Assembly (NCBI GenBank): GCA_008080595.1
Contig: VIKI01000083.1
Location: forward strand, 1-48,921
DNA from: Comamonadaceae bacterium
Lineage (GTDB): Bacteria > Pseudomonadota > Gammaproteobacteria > Burkholderiales > Burkholderiaceae_C
Direction of reading: 5' to 3'
DNA length: 48,921 nt
In this document: positions 26,184 to 34,381 of the stretch, piece by piece
Layout: each line of letters opens with the position of its first letter
Position numbering within the stretch: the first letter of the stretch is position 1
The notes under the pieces: model-generated
Told to the model about the DNA's origin: nothing
Databases searched by the model: none
What the model saw: only the letters and a program-made list of their open reading frames with translations
Program-made: the position numbers and the translations under genes

Positions 26184-26240
26184 CTATCAATTAAGTAGCT
26201 GTTTGTGCATGTTTTACAAGCGTTACAGCCTGTTTTTATC
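26182..26240 (+). repeat. Dispersed repeat copy 5
   Basis: TAGCTATCAATTAAGTAGCT, then GTTTGTGCATGTTTTACAAG and CGTTACAGCC. The leading TAG is the recQ stop codon. This copy keeps the AGCTG(C/T)TTG core and the final CTACAGCC-like block. Confidence 0.6.
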
Positions 26241-26300
26241 AATAAAGCCATCCGTGCTTTTGTCCCCTGCATGGCATTGCCCCATCAGGGCGACTCTCTA

Positions 26301-26329
26301 TTGACAGCGGCTGCTTCACTGCAAAGAAT
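26301..26329 (+). promoter_or_regulatory. Sigma-70-like promoter of the eutR homologue
   Basis: TTGACA (26301-26306), a 17-base spacer, then AAGAAT (26324-26329). The -35 is a perfect consensus. Predicted transcription start is at about 26336, the same place as the only homology-consistent start codon, so the message may be leaderless. Confidence 0.6.
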
Positions 26330-26335
26330 GCGCAT

Positions 26336-27382
26336 TTGCCCAACATCGGCATAAAAACTGCTTCAAGCAACCCACCCCCATTTCAACCCGAGCAGCTTCC
26401 TTTGGCCTCCACGCAAACCCCGTTGACGCAACCCGCCCCCCAGTGGCGGGCCACGCATTCTGCGGGCGTGGATCAGTTGGCGCAAAGTATTTCCGGCTGG
26501 GATCAGGTCTATGACCAAACCTCGCCGGGGCAGTTTCATGGGGCGCTGACCGAGCTGATGCTGGGCCAAGTGCAGTTGTTCATCGAATCGTCCAGCCACG
26601 CGCTGGTGCAAACCTGCAAGACCTGGGCCGGGGCCACCTGGTTTGGCATTCCGGTGCAACACCGGCCGATGGTGCGGGTCGATGGCACAGGGCTTGCGCC
26701 CGGCATGCTGGCACTGCATTCGGGCCAAGATGACTTTCAGTTGACCACGCCCGATGATTTTGGTTTTCTGGGCATCGTGGTGCAAACCGAATGGCTGCGC
26801 CAGTACGCCGCCAGCGAACACAGCGAGCTGCCGCCAGCGCTGCTGACCCAACGGGTGCTGCAACTGCCTGACGCTGCGCTGGAGGCCTTTCGCCACTGGC
26901 TGTGCCAACTGCTGATCGCGCAGCCCGCGCAGGTTCAGGGGCTCACGTCGCAGGGGCAGCAACTGCTGCTGGATGAGGCGGTGTCGGGCCTGGTACAACT
27001 GCTGACCCATGGCCAGCACGGCCCGCGCGAAAACGTGTCGGCGCAACATGCCCGGCGCATGCTGCGCCGCACCCGGGACTACCTGCAAGCCCATACCGAC
27101 CGCTGCGTCACGGTGCACGAGCTGTGTGAACAACTCGGCTCCAGCCCACGCGCCTTGCAGGACTGTTTTCGCAAGCACCTGGGTTTGTCACCCAAAACCT
27201 ACCTGAAAGCCCAGAAGCTCAACGAGGCCCGCCGGGAACTGCGCCGTGCCGATTCAAGCTGCGCCAGCGTCAGTGATGTGGCGGTGCGCTACGGCTTCTG
27301 GCATTTGAGTCAATTTGCCGCCGACTACCGCTGGCTGTTTGGCGAGCTGCCCTCGGAAACCTTGCGCAAGCGCAACGCTTGA
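26336..27382 (+). CDS. eutR: AraC-family regulator, EutR-like
   Basis: A 348-residue AraC/XylS-type activator. Its N-terminal half matches EutR: SISGWDQVYDQTSPGQFHGALTELMLGQVQLF, WAGATWFGIPVQHRP, LTTPDDFGFLGIVV. The C-terminal double helix-turn-helix is CVTVHELCEQLGSSPRALQDCFRKHLGLSPKTYLK plus VRYGFWHLSQFAADYRWLFGELPSETL. In enteric bacteria EutR senses ethanolamine together with adenosylcobalamin and activates eut; that role is inferred here from similarity and position. The start is TTG with almost no leader; overall length is close to the enteric protein (about 350). It lies upstream of the eut operon, separated by a toxin-antitoxin pair, whereas enteric eutR is the last gene of the operon. 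Confidence 0.88.
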   Translation: MPNIGIKTASSNPPPFQPEQLPLASTQTPLTQPAPQWRATHSAGVDQLAQSISGWDQVYDQTSPGQFHGALTELMLGQVQLFIESSSHALVQTCKTWAGATWFGIPVQHRPMVRVDGTGLAPGMLALHSGQDDFQLTTPDDFGFLGIVVQTEWLRQYAASEHSELPPALLTQRVLQLPDAALEAFRHWLCQLLIAQPAQVQGLTSQGQQLLLDEAVSGLVQLLTHGQHGPRENVSAQHARRMLRRTRDYLQAHTDRCVTVHELCEQLGSSPRALQDCFRKHLGLSPKTYLKAQKLNEARRELRRADSSCASVSDVAVRYGFWHLSQFAADYRWLFGELPSETLRKRNA

Positions 27383-27394
27383 GCGTCGAGATCA

Positions 27395-27409
27395 GAGGCT
27401 CCAAGCCTC
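27395..27409 (+). terminator. Stem-loop after eutR
   Basis: GAGGCT-CCA-AGCCTC forms a perfect 6-base stem 12 bases after the eutR stop, followed by CTCTTG. It is short with only a weak T-rich tail, so probably an inefficient terminator. Confidence 0.4.
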
Positions 27410-27467
27410 CTCTTGCCGATATAACGGTGTACCGGATGCATGTACCCCAGCCCAACTCTGCTCCTGT

Positions 27468-27496
27468 TTGCCGGTTTCATACCCCTTGCCTATAAT
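27468..27496 (+). promoter_or_regulatory. Promoter of the toxin-antitoxin pair
   Basis: TTGCCG (27468-27473), a 17-base spacer and TATAAT (27491-27496, perfect -10), ending 21 bases before the antitoxin ATG. TCAGGAG follows as ribosome site. The module therefore has its own promoter and could also feed the downstream eut genes. Confidence 0.65.
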
Positions 27497-27517
27497 TTTG
27501 ATCAGGAGTGCCACCTT

Positions 27518-27739
27518 ATGAATACCACTGCCACCCAAACCATTGAACTGCCCGAAGAACTGGCATCCATGCTGCATGCAGAGGCCAGGCGCAGCCGCAA
27601 AACCATTGCGCAGTACGTGGCCCAGTTGCTGGAGGATCAAGCCGATGGACGTGAAGCCGCCAAGGTCATGAAGCGCATCAAAGAAGGCAAGGAAAAGGTT
27701 TACCCGGCTTCTGAAGTCTGGGCAAAGCATGGCATTTGA
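27518..27739 (+). CDS. Type II antitoxin, ribbon-helix-helix
   Basis: A 73-residue protein (the ORF track adds 26 residues; the ATG at 27518 has the ribosome site). TQTIELPEELASMLHAEARRSRKTIAQYVAQLLEDQADGREA is a ribbon-helix-helix DNA-binding domain and the tail EVWAKHGI should bind the toxin. The stop overlaps the toxin start as TGATG. It neutralises the RelE-like protein and probably represses the pair. Confidence 0.8.
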   Translation: MNTTATQTIELPEELASMLHAEARRSRKTIAQYVAQLLEDQADGREAAKVMKRIKEGKEKVYPASEVWAKHGI

Positions 27740-27999
27740 TGGTGTGGCATCTCCATATTTCAGAAACCGCAGAAAAGCAGCTCTCGAAGCTCGACAAGGG
27801 CATTGAACGCAAAATCAGGAAGTACCTTGAAGAGGTTTGTGAGCTGGCAGACCCTGCCGACCGGGGCCATGCCCTCACCGGGCCATGGGCTGGGTTCCAC
27901 CGCTATCGGGTGGGACAGATCCGCATCATCACCCACATTGAGCGCCAGATCGTGACTGTGACCGTGGTCACCGTTGACCGCCGCGACTCGATTTATTAA
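27739..27999 (+). CDS. RelE/ParE-superfamily toxin
   Basis: An 86-residue protein starting MVWHLHISETAEKQLSKLDKGIERKIRKYLEEV, with the conserved core GHALTGPWAGFHRYRVGQIRIITHIERQIVTVTVVTVDRRDSIY. The Arg-rich strand (RYRVGQIRII) and terminal RRDSIY fit RelE-like ribosome-dependent mRNA interferases. It is coupled to the antitoxin by a one-base overlap. It separates eutR from the eut structural genes. Confidence 0.82.
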   Translation: MVWHLHISETAEKQLSKLDKGIERKIRKYLEEVCELADPADRGHALTGPWAGFHRYRVGQIRIITHIERQIVTVTVVTVDRRDSIY

Positions 28000-28031
28000 G
28001 CCACGTTCCAGCCAACCTGCTGGCAAAGCAC

Positions 28032-28095
28032 ATTTTTATATGCTTTTGGGGCTTGTAGCCCTTGTGTACATTGCGCAAGCAGCTATGTATTTTTC
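28032..28095 (-). repeat. Dispersed repeat copy 6
   Basis: Minus-strand ATAGCTGCTTGCGCAATGTA, then CACAAGGGCTACAAGCCCC. This is the best match to the consensus in the window. It lies between the toxin stop and eutS, so within the probable leader of the eut operon. Confidence 0.75.
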
Positions 28096-28212
28096 GGTGA
28101 ATCAAATTACGCCGATTTTTGCTAACGCTCACACCCCCTGTCTTCTCACAATCCGGCCAAGGGACTGGTGTGCGGGTGCACGCCAGCCCATCACTCACCC
28201 GAATCGAGCCAG

Positions 28213-28566
28213 ATGAACCGCCAGGACGTTGTGACCAAGGAAAGAATCATCCAGGAATTTGTGCCTGGTAAACAGGTCACGCTCGCCCATTGCATTGCCA
28301 ACCCAACTCCCGAGCTGTGCAAAAAAATTGGGGTGCCTGGGGCCGAGGCGATTGGCATCATGACCCTGACACCGGGCGAAACCGCCATGATTGCGGGTGA
28401 CATTGCCACCAAGGCGGCCAATGTCGAGATCGGCTTCTTAGACCGCTTCAGCGGGGCGCTGGTGATTTGTGGCTCGGTGGCCTCGGTGGACGAGTCCTTG
28501 CAGCAAGTCATCAACACCTTGCGCCGGCAAATGAATTACTCGGTTTGCGAGATTTCACGCACATGA
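28213..28566 (+). CDS. eutS: BMC shell protein, EutS/PduU type
   Basis: A 117-residue circularly permuted BMC-domain protein from the ATG at 28213 (the ORF track starts 15 codons earlier). [23 protein letters not shown] is the EutS N-terminus that forms a small beta-barrel on the hexamer. [49 protein letters not shown] is the BMC core. It is the first structural gene and overlaps eutP by ATGA. No clear EutR site was found in the 213-base leader. Confidence 0.93.
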   Translation: MNRQDVVTKERIIQEFVPGKQVTLAHCIANPTPELCKKIGVPGAEAIGIMTLTPGETAMIAGDIATKAANVEIGFLDRFSGALVICGSVASVDESLQQVINTLRRQMNYSVCEISRT

Positions 28567-29042
28567 GCCAGGCCGTCAAAGTGGGACGCTTCATGCTGAT
28601 TGGCCCCATTGGGGCGGGCAAGACCACGCTGTTCAACCGCCTGTTTGGCAAGGATGAAGTGGCCCGCAAAACCCAGGCGATGGAGTTTGAGGGCGATAGC
28701 GGCATTGACACCCCGGGCGAGTATTTCAGCCACCCGCGCCTGTACCACGCGCTGATCACCATGGCGGCCGATGTGGACCGGCTGGTCTATGTGCACCCGG
28801 CCGATGGGCTGGATTGCCGCCTGCCCTATGGCCTGCTGGAGGTGTATGCCGGCAAAACCATTGATGCCATCGTCACCAAGATGGACTTGCCCGAGGCGGA
28901 TCTGCGGCGCGTGACGCAGCTGCTGCGGGATGCGGGGGTGTCGGGGCAGATTTTCCCGGTGTCGATCCATGACCCTGCGGCGATCAAGCACCTGCGTGGT
29001 CACCTGCTGGGCCTTGAGCACAACCTGATGGAGCAAGCATGA
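28563..29042 (+). CDS. eutP: EutP/PduV-family small GTPase-like protein
   Basis: A 159-residue P-loop protein. Walker A is [10 protein letters not shown] (near residue 13), the switch region includes DTPGEY, and [12 protein letters not shown] carries the TKxD specificity motif. EutP/PduV is linked to microcompartment positioning or has acetate kinase-type activity in some reports. It overlaps eutS and eutQ by 4 bases at each end, so translation is tightly coupled. Confidence 0.92.
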   Translation: MSQAVKVGRFMLIGPIGAGKTTLFNRLFGKDEVARKTQAMEFEGDSGIDTPGEYFSHPRLYHALITMAADVDRLVYVHPADGLDCRLPYGLLEVYAGKTIDAIVTKMDLPEADLRRVTQLLRDAGVSGQIFPVSIHDPAAIKHLRGHLLGLEHNLMEQA

Positions 29043-29689
29043 GCAAAAAACAGTTGGTGGCGGCCGTCGATGTGCAAGCCGCAGCCAAAGCCGGTGTGAA
29101 AGTGATCCACCTGCACAGCCCGAATGCCCTGGTGACGGACGAGGCCCGCAGTCTGGCCAAAGAGCTGGGCGTGGCGCTGACCTTGACCCCGGCAACACCC
29201 GCCGCCAGCCCCGCGCCCACAGCGGATGCCACAGACCGGGAGGCGGTGCGCCGGGTCATTGAGGCGCAAACGCATGGCCCCGCCAGTGAGGCGATGCTGG
29301 CCGAGGTGCTGCGCCGCATTGCCCAGGAGCGCAGCCAGAGCGGCGCAGCAGCACAAGAGCTGAGCATCCGCAAACTCACCTCGCTGTGCCCCAGCCCGCA
29401 AACCAGCCCGAGCAGCGTCAACATGAGCCAGCTTGACCTGGCCTCGCTGGGCACCACCACCGCCACCCCGTGTGCCTGCGGCTTCATGGGTTGGTCGAAA
29501 AATGAGTTTCCCTTTACCCGCACCAGTGACGAAATCAACCTGGTGCTGGAAGGTGAGCTGCAATACCAGGTGGGTCAGACCCTCATCAGCGCCAAACCGG
29601 GCGACGTGATGTGGGTGCCCAAGGGGACGCAGGGCAAGATCGGTACGCCGACTTCCGTGCGCTATTTTTATCTGAGCTACCCGGTGTGA
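29039..29689 (+). CDS. eutQ: EutQ, cupin-fold acetate kinase-like protein
   Basis: A 216-residue protein. The variable N-terminal half (a helical, Ala/Pro-rich region) is followed by the conserved cupin: LASLGTTTATPCACGFMGWSKNEFPFTRTSDEINLVLEGELQYQVGQTLISAKPGDVMWVPKGTQGKIGTP. In enteric bacteria EutQ has acetate kinase activity and is needed for compartment assembly. The ATG overlaps the eutP stop; the stop overlaps the eutD GTG. Confidence 0.9.
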   Translation: MSKKQLVAAVDVQAAAKAGVKVIHLHSPNALVTDEARSLAKELGVALTLTPATPAASPAPTADATDREAVRRVIEAQTHGPASEAMLAEVLRRIAQERSQSGAAAQELSIRKLTSLCPSPQTSPSSVNMSQLDLASLGTTTATPCACGFMGWSKNEFPFTRTSDEINLVLEGELQYQVGQTLISAKPGDVMWVPKGTQGKIGTPTSVRYFYLSYPV

Positions 29690-30738
29690 CGGTGGGCCTG
29701 ATCCAATCCTGTGAAGACTGGGCCCGGGCGCATCCGGCCCGCGTGGTGTTCCCGGATGCCCTGGATCAGCGCGTGATCGAGGCCGCCTGCCACTTGAACC
29801 GCTGCGGCTGGGCGCGTCCCACCCTGCTGGCCAACCCGATGGCTTTGCGCGACCATTGCACCACCCATGGCATTGGTTACGGCGGGCTGCGGGTGGTGGA
29901 TCCGGCCAACGCGCCCAAGCTGGACGTGTACGCCGCCAGCCTGCGCGAGCGCCGCCCCGAGATGAGCGACGAGGATGCCAGAGCCAAGCTGGCCGACCCG
30001 CTGTGGCATGCCGCGATGATGCTGGTCAATGGCGACACCGACTACTGCATTGCCGGTAATTTGTCGTCCACCGCGTCGGTATTGCGGGCGGCGCTGCGGG
30101 TGATTGGCCTGAGCGCGGGCAACAAAACCCTGTCGTCAATGTTTTTCATGCTGCCGCCAGACCGCTCCCATGTGTTTGGTTTTGCCGATTGCGGTGTCGT
30201 GCCCAAGCCGACGGTGGAGCAACTGGCCGACATTGCCATCAGCACCGCCGAGACTTTTGCCAACGTCACCGGTGAGCAGCCGCGTGTGGCCATGCTGTCG
30301 TTCTCCACCCTGGGCAGTGCCCAGCATGCCTCGGCTGAGCTGGTGGCGCAGGCCACGGCCTTGGCCCAAAGCCGCCGGCCTGATCTGCTGATTGACGGCG
30401 AGCTGCAATTTGACGCGGCCTTTGTGCCAGCTGTTGCAGCCCGCAAAGCGCCGGACAGCCCGGTGGCCGGCAAGGCCAATGTATTCATTTTTCCGTCCCT
30501 GTCTGAAGGCAATATCGCCTACAAGATTGCCGAGCGCCTGGGGGGCTATACCGCCCTGGGGCCGATGATCCAGGGCTTGCGCCTGCCGATGCACGACTTG
30601 TCGCGCGGCTGTAGCGCCAATGACATTGTGCAGGTGAGTTTGCTGGCCATGAAGATGAGCCCCCAACCTCACCCGCCCCCCGCCACTGCCGTCAAGGCCA
30701 GTGAGACAGGCCGCACCAAGCGGCTCCTGTCCGTCTGA
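29686..30738 (+). CDS. eutD: Phosphotransacetylase, EutD type
   Basis: A 350-residue phosphate acetyltransferase converting acetyl-CoA to acetyl phosphate. I place the start at GTG 29686, a 4-base GTGA overlap with eutQ; the ORF-track start at 29611 lies inside eutQ. Family segments: ARVVFPDALDQRVIEAA, DYCIAGNLSSTASVLRAAL, LSSMFFMLPP, DGELQFDAAFVPAVAARKAP, ANVFIFPSLSEGNIAYKIAERLGGY. It pairs with acetate kinase to yield ATP and regenerates CoA for EutE. No obvious N-terminal targeting helix is seen. Confidence 0.94.
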   Translation: MTVGLIQSCEDWARAHPARVVFPDALDQRVIEAACHLNRCGWARPTLLANPMALRDHCTTHGIGYGGLRVVDPANAPKLDVYAASLRERRPEMSDEDARAKLADPLWHAAMMLVNGDTDYCIAGNLSSTASVLRAALRVIGLSAGNKTLSSMFFMLPPDRSHVFGFADCGVVPKPTVEQLADIAISTAETFANVTGEQPRVAMLSFSTLGSAQHASAELVAQATALAQSRRPDLLIDGELQFDAAFVPAVAARKAPDSPVAGKANVFIFPSLSEGNIAYKIAERLGGYTALGPMIQGLRLPMHDLSRGCSANDIVQVSLLAMKMSPQPHPPPATAVKASETGRTKRLLSV

Positions 30739-30774
30739 TTTTTATCGTTCCCACCTCACTTAAGGAGAAAGCAA

Positions 30775-31065
30775 ATGGAAGCACTTGGCATGATTGAAAC
30801 AAAGGGCATGGTTGCACTGATCGAGGCCAGCGATGCGATGGTCAAGGCGGCGCGTGTCAAGCTGGTCGGTTTCCAGCAAATTGGCGGCGGCCTGGTCACC
30901 GCCATGGTGCGCGGCGATGTGGCCGCCTGCAAGGCCGCCACCGATGCCGGTGCAGCTGCCGCCCAGCGCGTGGGCGAACTGGTCTCGGTGCATGTGATCC
31001 CGCGCCCACATGGCGACCTCGAATCCATCTTCCCGATCAAGGGTGACGGCAAGCCGATGGATTAA
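30775..31065 (+). CDS. eutM: BMC hexameric shell protein, EutM/PduA type
   Basis: A 96-residue single BMC domain: [63 protein letters not shown], ending [11 protein letters not shown]. This is the canonical hexamer that tiles the facets; the loop QIGGG lines the central pore. It has its own strong ribosome site (AAGGAGAAAG), fitting the need for many copies. Confidence 0.96.
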   Translation: MEALGMIETKGMVALIEASDAMVKAARVKLVGFQQIGGGLVTAMVRGDVAACKAATDAGAAAAQRVGELVSVHVIPRPHGDLESIFPIKGDGKPMD

Positions 31066-31085
31066 GCCCTAGACAGGAGCCCTCT

Positions 31086-31370
31086 ATGCAACTCGCAGTT
31101 GTGGTGGGGCAGGTGGTGTCCACCGTTCGTTGTGACGGACTGGGGAAAGACCGCCTGCTTCTGGTTGACTTCATCGATGCCAATGGCAAACCTTCGGGCC
31201 TGCGCCATGTGGCCGCCGACAGCGTGGGCGCGGGCAACGGTGAATGGGTGCTGGTGGTCACCGGCAGCTCGGCGCGCAAAGCCAATGGCGGTGATTTGCC
31301 GATTGACCTCAGTGTCATCGGCATCGTCGATCAAGTGGTCACCGAAGACCAGGTGACTTATCGAAAATAG
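31086..31370 (+). CDS. eutN: BMC pentameric vertex protein, EutN/CcmL type
   Basis: A 94-residue EutN/CcmL protein: MQLAVVVGQVVSTVRCDGLGKDRLLLVDFID, then VAADSVGAGNGEWVLVVTGSSARKANG and DLSVIGIVDQV. It forms pentamers that cap the vertices of the shell. CAGGAG lies 7 bases upstream of the start. The 20-base gaps on both sides place it firmly in the operon. Confidence 0.95.
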   Translation: MQLAVVVGQVVSTVRCDGLGKDRLLLVDFIDANGKPSGLRHVAADSVGAGNGEWVLVVTGSSARKANGGDLPIDLSVIGIVDQVVTEDQVTYRK

Positions 31371-31385
31371 CAGCAGGAGATGCTC

Positions 31386-32777
31386 GTGAATATTGCGAAT
31401 GCAGACATTGAGCGCATCGTCCGGGCGGTGGTGCAGTCGATGGATCAGAGTCACCAGCCCGCGCTGACACCCGCCAGGGCGGCCAGCGCTGCACCTCTGC
31501 CGATGGGGGTGTTTGCCAGCCTGGATGATGCTGTGGCCGAGGCTGACAAGGCCTACCGACAGATGCGCAGTGTCGCCATGCGCAGCCTGGCAGTCGCCGC
31601 CATTCGCCAAGCCGGTGAGAAACACGCCCAGGAACTGGCCGAACTGGCGGTGGCCGAGACCGGCATGGGCCGGGTGGCGGACAAATTCACCAAAAACGTG
31701 GCGCAAGCCCGCCACACGCCTGGCGTGGAATGCCTGGTGCCGACCGTGCTCTCAGGCGACCATGGCTTGACGCTGATGGAAAACGCCGCCTGGGGCGTGA
31801 TTGCCTCGGTGACCCCGTCTACCAACCCGGCGGCCACGGTGATCAACAACGCCATCAGCATGATCGCCGCAGGCAACACCGTGGTGTTCGCGCCGCACCC
31901 TGCGGCCAAAGGCGTGTCGCAACGGGCGGTCACCTTGATCAATGAGGCTGTGGTGGCTGCGATTGCCACCGCGCAGCAACTGTTCAGCTACCCCGGCATC
32001 AACTTGCTGACCGTCACCGGCGGCGAAGCGGTGGTGGAAGAGGCTCGCAAACACACCGACAAACGGCTGATTGCGGCCGGTGCGGGCAACCCGCCGGTGG
32101 TGGTGGATGAAACCGCCAACATCGAAAAAGCCGGGCGCGACATTGTCTGGGGCGCCTCGTTTGACAACAACATCATCTGCGCCGACGAGAAAGAGGTGAT
32201 TGTGGTCGACTCGGTGGCCGACCGCCTCAAACAAGAGATGGCCAAACACAAGGCCGTGGAGTTGTCACAAGACCAGGCCAAGCAGCTGGTCGATCTGGTG
32301 CTGGGCAAGATTGGCCTGGACAACAAAGGCACGGTGAAACGCGAATGGGTCGGGCGGGATGCCGCCAAGATTGCCGCCGCCATTGGCCTGAACGTGCCGT
32401 CAGACACCAAGCTGCTGTTTGTCGAGACCGCAGCCAATCACCCGTTTGCGGTGACCGAGTTGATGATGCCTATTTTGCCGATCATCCGCGTCGCCAATGT
32501 CGACGACGCGATTGCCATGGCAGTCAAACTGGAGGGCGGCTGCAAACACACCGCCGCCATGCACTCGCGCAATCTGGACAACCTGGATCGCATGGCCAAT
32601 GAAATCAACACCAGCATTTTTGTCAAAAACGGGCCCTGCCTGGCGGGCCTGGGTTTTGGCGGCGAAGGCTGGACCAGCATGACCATCACCACCCCCACTG
32701 GCGAGGGCGTGACCTCGGCCCGCACCTTTGTGCGGCTGCGCCGCTGCGTGCTGGTGGACAACTTCAGGATTGTCTGA
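31386..32777 (+). CDS. eutE: CoA-acylating acetaldehyde dehydrogenase
   Basis: About 463 residues. I choose GTG 31386 over ATG 31380 because AGGAG ends directly before that ATG but sits six bases before the GTG. The enzyme converts acetaldehyde, CoA and NAD to acetyl-CoA and NADH inside the compartment. The catalytic Cys is near residue 265 in FDNNIICADEKEVI; TPSTNPAATVINNAISMI and GNPPVVVDETANIEKA are family motifs. The N-terminal helix NADIERIVRAVVQSM looks like an encapsulation peptide and is followed by an Ala/Pro linker. No eutG alcohol dehydrogenase is present to recycle the NADH. Confidence 0.95.
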   Translation: MNIANADIERIVRAVVQSMDQSHQPALTPARAASAAPLPMGVFASLDDAVAEADKAYRQMRSVAMRSLAVAAIRQAGEKHAQELAELAVAETGMGRVADKFTKNVAQARHTPGVECLVPTVLSGDHGLTLMENAAWGVIASVTPSTNPAATVINNAISMIAAGNTVVFAPHPAAKGVSQRAVTLINEAVVAAIATAQQLFSYPGINLLTVTGGEAVVEEARKHTDKRLIAAGAGNPPVVVDETANIEKAGRDIVWGASFDNNIICADEKEVIVVDSVADRLKQEMAKHKAVELSQDQAKQLVDLVLGKIGLDNKGTVKREWVGRDAAKIAAAIGLNVPSDTKLLFVETAANHPFAVTELMMPILPIIRVANVDDAIAMAVKLEGGCKHTAAMHSRNLDNLDRMANEINTSIFVKNGPCLAGLGFGGEGWTSMTITTPTGEGVTSARTFVRLRRCVLVDNFRIV

Positions 32778-32782
32778 ACACC

Positions 32783-32971
32783 ATGGCGTGTAATGCGTGT
32801 CACAGCAGCTGCGGGGATTGCGCTGAGGGCGGCATCACCTTCAAGCGTGTGCGGCGCGCACCCGTGGCGGATCGCCCGCCACAGCCTTTGGTGCTGAGCG
32901 AAGAGCGACAAACGCTATTGTTTTCAGAGCTTCCTGCGCAAGTAAAACAAGCGCCAGAGGCACAAAAATGA
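32783..32971 (+). CDS. Unrecognised 62-aa Cys-rich protein inside the eut operon
   Basis: A small protein between eutE and eutA, in the place where enteric loci carry eutJ, eutG and eutH. It opens MACNACHSSCGDC: four Cys as CxxCxxxCxxC, which could bind a metal or Fe-S centre. A basic stretch (FKRVRRAP) follows. The last 20 or so residues are encoded by a copy of the dispersed repeat. The start is 5 bases after eutE; the stop overlaps the eutA ATG by 4 bases, so it is coupled at both ends. I know no family for it. It could be a remnant of a longer gene cut by the repeat. Confidence 0.55.
   Translation: MACNACHSSCGDCAEGGITFKRVRRAPVADRPPQPLVLSEERQTLLFSELPAQVKQAPEAQK
32909..32967 (+). repeat. 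Dispersed repeat copy 7, inside coding sequence
   Basis: CAAACGCTATTGTTTTCAGA, then GCTTCCTGCGCAAGTAAAAC and AAGCGCCAGAGGC. It matches the plan of the other copies. It makes up the 3' third of the 62-aa ORF and ends just before the eutA start, without breaking either frame. Confidence 0.6.
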
Positions 32972-34369
32972 CTAAAAAGTGCTTGCGCAGCATCGGCATA
33001 GACCTGGGCACGACCACGTCGCAGGTGATTTTTTCCGAACTGGAAATTGTCAATACCGCCGGGCCGACCAGCGTGCCGCACTACGAGTTCTCCCGGCGCG
33101 ACATTGTGTATGTCAGCCCGGTGATCTTCACGCCGTTTGTGGCCGATGGCAATGTGGATGTGGCGGCGCTGGAGGCGTTTATTCGCCAGCAATACGCGCT
33201 GGCCGGGTTGTCGATACAAGAGGTGGAGTCAGGCGCGATCATCATCACCGGTGAAACCTCCAAGGTGCGCAACGCGCGGGATGCCGTGATGTCGCTGGCC
33301 GCTGGCCTGGGGGACTTTGTGGTGGCCACGGCCGGGCCGCATCTGGAGTCGGTGATCGCAGGGCGCGGCTCTGGGGCGGGTGCCTATTCCGAGAAAAATG
33401 CCGCCCGTGTGCTCAACATCGATGTGGGTGGCGGTACCTCAAACTACGCGGTGTTTGAGGGTGGCCGGGTGCTCGATACCGCGTGTCTGAACGTGGGCGG
33501 GCATTTGCTGCAAACCGACGCTACGGGGCGCGTCAGCACCGTGCATGCGCCAGCCGCCCTCATCTTGCGCGAGTTGCTGGGGGCGGATCGCGCCGCCTCA
33601 ACGCTGTCCACCCAGGACTTGCAACAGGTGGCCGAGCGCATGGCAGCGCTGATTCTTGAAGTGATGCAGGCGCGGCCTTCCCCACTGGCGCAGCAGCTGC
33701 TGATGACCGATGCGTTGCGGGAGGCTTATCGGTTTGACGCGGTTTTTATCTCTGGCGGGGTGGGCGAATGTATGCAGCGCCCAAGCGCGGAGTCGCCCTA
33801 CCGCTTTGGTGACATTGGCCCGCTGCTGGCGCAAGCGTTTCCCGGTACGTGCACCAGCGCAAACCCTGCGGGCCACGGTGATTGGTGCCGGAGCCCACAC
33901 CTTGACGCTGTCGGGCAGCACGGTCTGGAACAAGTACCAGGGCGTGCCGCTGCGCAATGTGCCGGTGCTGCACCCACGCCTGCGCTGGCGCGAGTTTCGC
34001 CCCGGCGCACTGTCTGCGGCCTGGCAAGAAGCGGTCAAAGGCCATGACCTGGATGCAGTGGGTGATGTGTACGCGCTGGCCCTGCCGGACGATCTTCCGG
34101 TGACCTGCCAGACGGTCTGGCAAGCCGCGCTGGAATTGCAAAGTTTTGCGCGGGCCAAGCCCGGCAGCACGCATCCGCTGGTGGCGGTGACCTCGCAGGA
34201 TGTCGGCAAGGCGCTCGGTATGGAGCTGTTTCGGCTGGTGCCTGGGCGAGAGCTGCTGATCATCGACGAGGTGCACACCCGCGCTGGCGACTATCTTGAC
34301 ATTGGCAAGAGCTACTTCAACGGCGGCACGATTCCGATCACCGTCAAGTCGCTCGCTTTTCCTCATTGA
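32968..34369 (+). pseudogene. eutA: EutA, reactivating factor of ethanolamine ammonia-lyase (frameshifted)
   Basis: Two frames make one EutA, the chaperone that swaps damaged for fresh adenosylcobalamin in EutBC using ATP. The first has IGIDLGTTTSQVIFSELEIVN, GAIIITGETSKVRNARDAVM, FVVATAGPHLESVIAGRGSGA, LNIDVGGGTSNYAVFEGG and ends ISGGVGECMQ...FGDIGPLLAQA. The second resumes VRAPAQTLRATVIGAGAHTLTLSGSTVW and runs to IPITVKSLAFPH. At about 33836-33845 the frame changes and about 10 residues present in the enteric protein are absent. The truncated first frame continues to 34047. The gene overlaps the Cys-rich ORF and is followed 12 bases later by eutB. Confidence 0.88.
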
Positions 34370-34381
34370 AGGATTCACAAC

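Noticed and set aside
28000-28212. EutR binding site or cobalamin riboswitch ahead of eutS
   Set aside because: No B12-box-like sequence or clear AraC-type direct repeat was visible; most of the leader is a dispersed repeat copy.
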